NCBI RefSeq assembly: GCF_030503875.2
Contig: NZ_CP129968.2
Span: 3,064,001 to 3,128,000 of the forward strand
Reading direction: 5' to 3'
DNA: 64,000 nucleotides
Source: Marivirga arenosa
Lineage (GTDB): Bacteria > Bacteroidota > Bacteroidia > Cytophagales > Cyclobacteriaceae
Below the pieces are notes generated by a model that saw nothing but the letters and a program-made list of their open reading frames with translations, did no database searches and was not told the DNA's origin. The position numbers and the translations under genes are program-made. Every line of letters starts with the position of its first letter. Within the stretch, counting starts at the first letter, position 1. Shown here piece by piece: positions 62,041-64,000 of this stretch.

Positions 62041-62802
62041 ATGACAATAGCTGAAAGACATAAATACATTCTAAATCAATTACAGGAAGATGGTTTTGTA
62101 AGTGTAAATAATTTAAGTGCAGAATTAAATGTTACCAGAGTAACCATAAGAAAAGACCTTAGATTATTAGAAGAAAAAGGATTATTGTTTCGGTCTCATG
62201 GTAGCGCTACACTTGTTTCTCCTTATGTAAACGAAAAACCTGTAGATGAAAAAGAGTTGGTTAATGTAGAGGAAAAACAAGCGATAGCTAGAGCTGCTGC
62301 AGAATCGCTCAACATGAATGAGGCTATCATAATTGGTTCAGGAACTACCGTAAATGCCTTCGCTAGAGCCATACCAAGAAACATTGAACTAACAGTTTTG
62401 ACTTCTGCGATGAACGTTACTATGGATCTCTTGGATTGCAAAGACATAGAAATTGTGCAGTTAGGTGGAGTGGTTCGAAAGGGTAGTTCTTCAGTGGTAG
62501 GTCATTATGCTGAAGAAATGATGCAAAATTTCGCATGTAGTAAACTTTACCTGAGTGTTGATGGAATAAGCTTAGAACATGGTTTCACTACATCAAATAT
62601 GATGGAAGCTCACTTAAATGCCAAAATGATTGCTGCTGTTCAAAAAACTATCGTTTTAGCGGATGCTAGTAAATTTGGTAAAAAGGGATTTGGTAAAATC
62701 TGCAACCTAGAAGACGTTGATCAAATCATAACAAACAAAAGTGCTTCTAAACAATATATTTCAGCTTTAGAGTCAAAAGGAATTGAAGTAACATTAGTGT
62801 AA
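62041..62802 (+). CDS. DeoR/GlpR-family transcriptional repressor
   Basis: This 253-residue regulator has an N-terminal DeoR-type winged helix (AERHKYILNQLQEDGFVSVN, LSAELNVTRVTIRKDLRLLEE, residues 3-50). The C-terminal sugar-phosphate sensor domain (about 75-230) has IIIGSGTTVNAFA, LTSAMNVTMDLL, VQLGGVVRKGSSSVVG, KLYLSVDGIS and IVLADASKFGKKGF. Divergence from glpD-glpK-glpF-hydrolase across 136 nt makes it the likely glycerol-3-phosphate-responsive repressor of that operon (GlpR function), inferred from position and family. Confidence 0.9.
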   Translation: MTIAERHKYILNQLQEDGFVSVNNLSAELNVTRVTIRKDLRLLEEKGLLFRSHGSATLVSPYVNEKPVDEKELVNVEEKQAIARAAAESLNMNEAIIIGSGTTVNAFARAIPRNIELTVLTSAMNVTMDLLDCKDIEIVQLGGVVRKGSSSVVGHYAEEMMQNFACSKLYLSVDGISLEHGFTTSNMMEAHLNAKMIAAVQKTIVLADASKFGKKGFGKICNLEDVDQIITNKSASKQYISALESKGIEVTLV

Positions 62803-62864
62803 AATACAGAGATATTACCTTCAATATATTTAGCTGATGATACAGCCATAGTGATTAATAATCC

Positions 62865-62872
62865 TATATTTG
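62865..62872 (+). promoter_or_regulatory. -7 promoter box TATATTTG
   Basis: An exact TAnnTTTG match 28 nt before the start of the last, partial gene. No good -33 TTG was seen. Confidence 0.4.
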
Positions 62873-62900
62873 CATAGTAACAAAATAAAGGCTTTTACAT

Positions 62901-64000
62901 TTGAGAAGAATTTTAATCATACTATCTCTATTCATTATTATTTTGGCTAGTGGGTATGGAATTTATTACTACTGGGACAAGCAAAAAAGTTTAGACGCTT
63001 GGTCACTAGTACCAGAAAACACATTTCTAGTTTACGAAAATAAAAACCTTGTATCTTCCTGGAACGATCTTCAGGAAAACCCAATCTGGCAAGATTTACT
63101 TAAAATAGAATACTTTAATTCCTTAAAAGAAAATTTTGAGGCATTGGATAGTCTATCTGGAAATAATGGAATGCTCGATGAAGTGTTCCGAAATAATCAG
63201 CTTTTGATTGGAATGAATGTAGTAGCCAATGATGATTTTGATTTTGTATTCTATCAAACTTTAAAGAATACCGAGCAAATTCAAATTATTAAAAGCATAG
63301 AATCTAAGTTTAATGAATTTGATAAAACTGAGCGTGTATTTAATAAAAACACGATCTACGAATTAAAAAGTAAATCATCGGATAAGCTATTCAGCTATGT
63401 GCTATTGCGTGGCAATTTCGTGGGTAGCTTCTCTCCTATTCTGGTTGAAGATGTAATTAGAAATCTTGAAAAAGATGAAGTTAATTTTCAAGAAAGTATT
63501 GATGAGGTATTCAAAATAGCAAATTTTCAAGATGATCTTGGGAATTTATATATCAATTTCGAACGCTTAGATCGTTTTGTGAAAATTTTCACCAAAAGTA
63601 ATGAAAGCACCTTTTACCAGGTATTATCTAATTTTTCTGAAGGTGCTTTTCTTGATTTGTTTTTAGATGGAGATGAATTGTACTTAAATGGCTATACTAT
63701 TCCACAAGATTCTCTTAGCTTCTTAAACACATATCAAAATCAAAAAGGAGGAGAAGTAACTCTGGAAAACTTTTTCCCATCTAAAACTGCTTTTGTGATT
63801 CATGAGCGCTTCAGTAACCCGGCAATATTCGATAAAGCGAAAGTCAATTATTGGAATAGGATTGATGAACAGTATTCCAAGGAAAGGGATCAAATAGCTC
63901 AACTATACGAAACTGATTTCAGAGAATTTCATCAGTTTATGGCTGGGGAAAATGCTCAAGTAATATTAAATAGCTCACAATTTATCAATGAAAATAAAAA
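62901..64000 (+). CDS. Membrane-anchored protein of unknown function (partial, 3' end outside window)
   Basis: An open frame of 366 codons runs off the right edge without a stop. It starts at TTG (MRRILIILSLFIIILASGYG), a basic start followed by one hydrophobic helix, so it is anchored in or exported through the inner membrane. The rest (DAWSLVPENTFLVYENKNL, NPIWQDLLKIEYFNSLKENF, LYINFERLDRFVKIF) looks like the large extracytoplasmic domain of DUF3352-type Bacteroidota proteins, but I am not sure of the family. It follows the GlpR-like gene by about 100 nt and has its own -7 box. No catalytic motif is visible in this part. Confidence 0.6.
   Translation, partial: MRRILIILSLFIIILASGYGIYYYWDKQKSLDAWSLVPENTFLVYENKNLVSSWNDLQENPIWQDLLKIEYFNSLKENFEALDSLSGNNGMLDEVFRNNQLLIGMNVVANDDFDFVFYQTLKNTEQIQIIKSIESKFNEFDKTERVFNKNTIYELKSKSSDKLFSYVLLRGNFVGSFSPILVEDVIRNLEKDEVNFQESIDEVFKIANFQDDLGNLYINFERLDRFVKIFTKSNESTFYQVLSNFSEGAFLDLFLDGDELYLNGYTIPQDSLSFLNTYQNQKGGEVTLENFFPSKTAFVIHERFSNPAIFDKAKVNYWNRIDEQYSKERDQIAQLYETDFREFHQFMAGENAQVILNSSQFINENK

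Overview
The window is chromosomal DNA from a member of the Bacteroidota, most likely a marine or soil gliding type in the Cytophagales (inferred, not proven). The evidence is low G+C, many weak or absent Shine-Dalgarno sites, and exact or near-exact Bacteroidota promoter elements (-7 box TAnnTTTG with TTG/TTTG about 19-21 nt upstream). There is also a giant surface protein with SprB-like repeats and a gliding/type IX secretion C-terminal domain, a HmuY-type heme system, and menaquinone genes. I saw no rRNA, tRNA, CRISPR array, insertion sequence or prophage.

Layout. 1-10.2 kb is mainly housekeeping: a DadA-like oxidoreductase, a DUF4442 hotdog protein, a TPR protein, a minus-strand operon of a hemerythrin/RIC-like protein, ruvX and def, then a CtpA-type protease, homogentisate dioxygenase, a DnaQ/GIY-YIG fusion nuclease and dnaA. 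10.6-14.6 kb holds mutA-mutB (methylmalonyl-CoA mutase). 14.7-16.5 kb holds two convergent lipoprotein genes, one a sorbosone-dehydrogenase-like beta-propeller.

16.6-25.6 kb is a tightly packed, mostly overlapping eight-gene surface-glycan operon: a YfhO-like membrane protein, a GT2 transferase, a GNGPSL-motif protein, a hexapeptide acyltransferase, an SpsF-like cytidylyltransferase, a NeuB/SpsE-like synthase, a zinc-ribbon methyltransferase, and a GT2 fused to what looks like an inactivated CMP-sialate synthetase domain. This looks like a nonulosonic-acid-type sugar pathway with unusual parts, and it is the best candidate here for something undescribed. It is followed by a convergent alanine/glycine symporter.

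27.2-32.3 kb is a heme-uptake-like operon (TonB-dependent receptor, HmuY-like lipoprotein, DoxX-like protein, DUF6607-like protein) behind a promoter flanked by inverted-repeat arms. 32.3-33.2 kb is almost 1 kb without a convincing gene. 33.2-42.8 kb contains an orphan unknown gene, a sterol-desaturase-like hydroxylase, a membrane LytTR regulator, DUF3108-menD-menB, an oxygenase-only bacterial nitric oxide synthase, a DoxX-like membrane protein and a barrel-like protein with a very basic tail.

42.9-53.9 kb is a two-gene unit: a small secreted protein, then a 3528-residue adhesin containing nine nearly identical 552-bp tandem units. Sequence variants among the units show a block-of-three duplication. 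54.2-57.2 kb holds aconitase and ferritin. 57.2-62.8 kb is a glycerol regulon: glpD-glpK-glpF plus a monoacylglycerol-lipase-like hydrolase, divergent from a DeoR/GlpR repressor. The window ends inside a membrane-anchored protein of unknown function.
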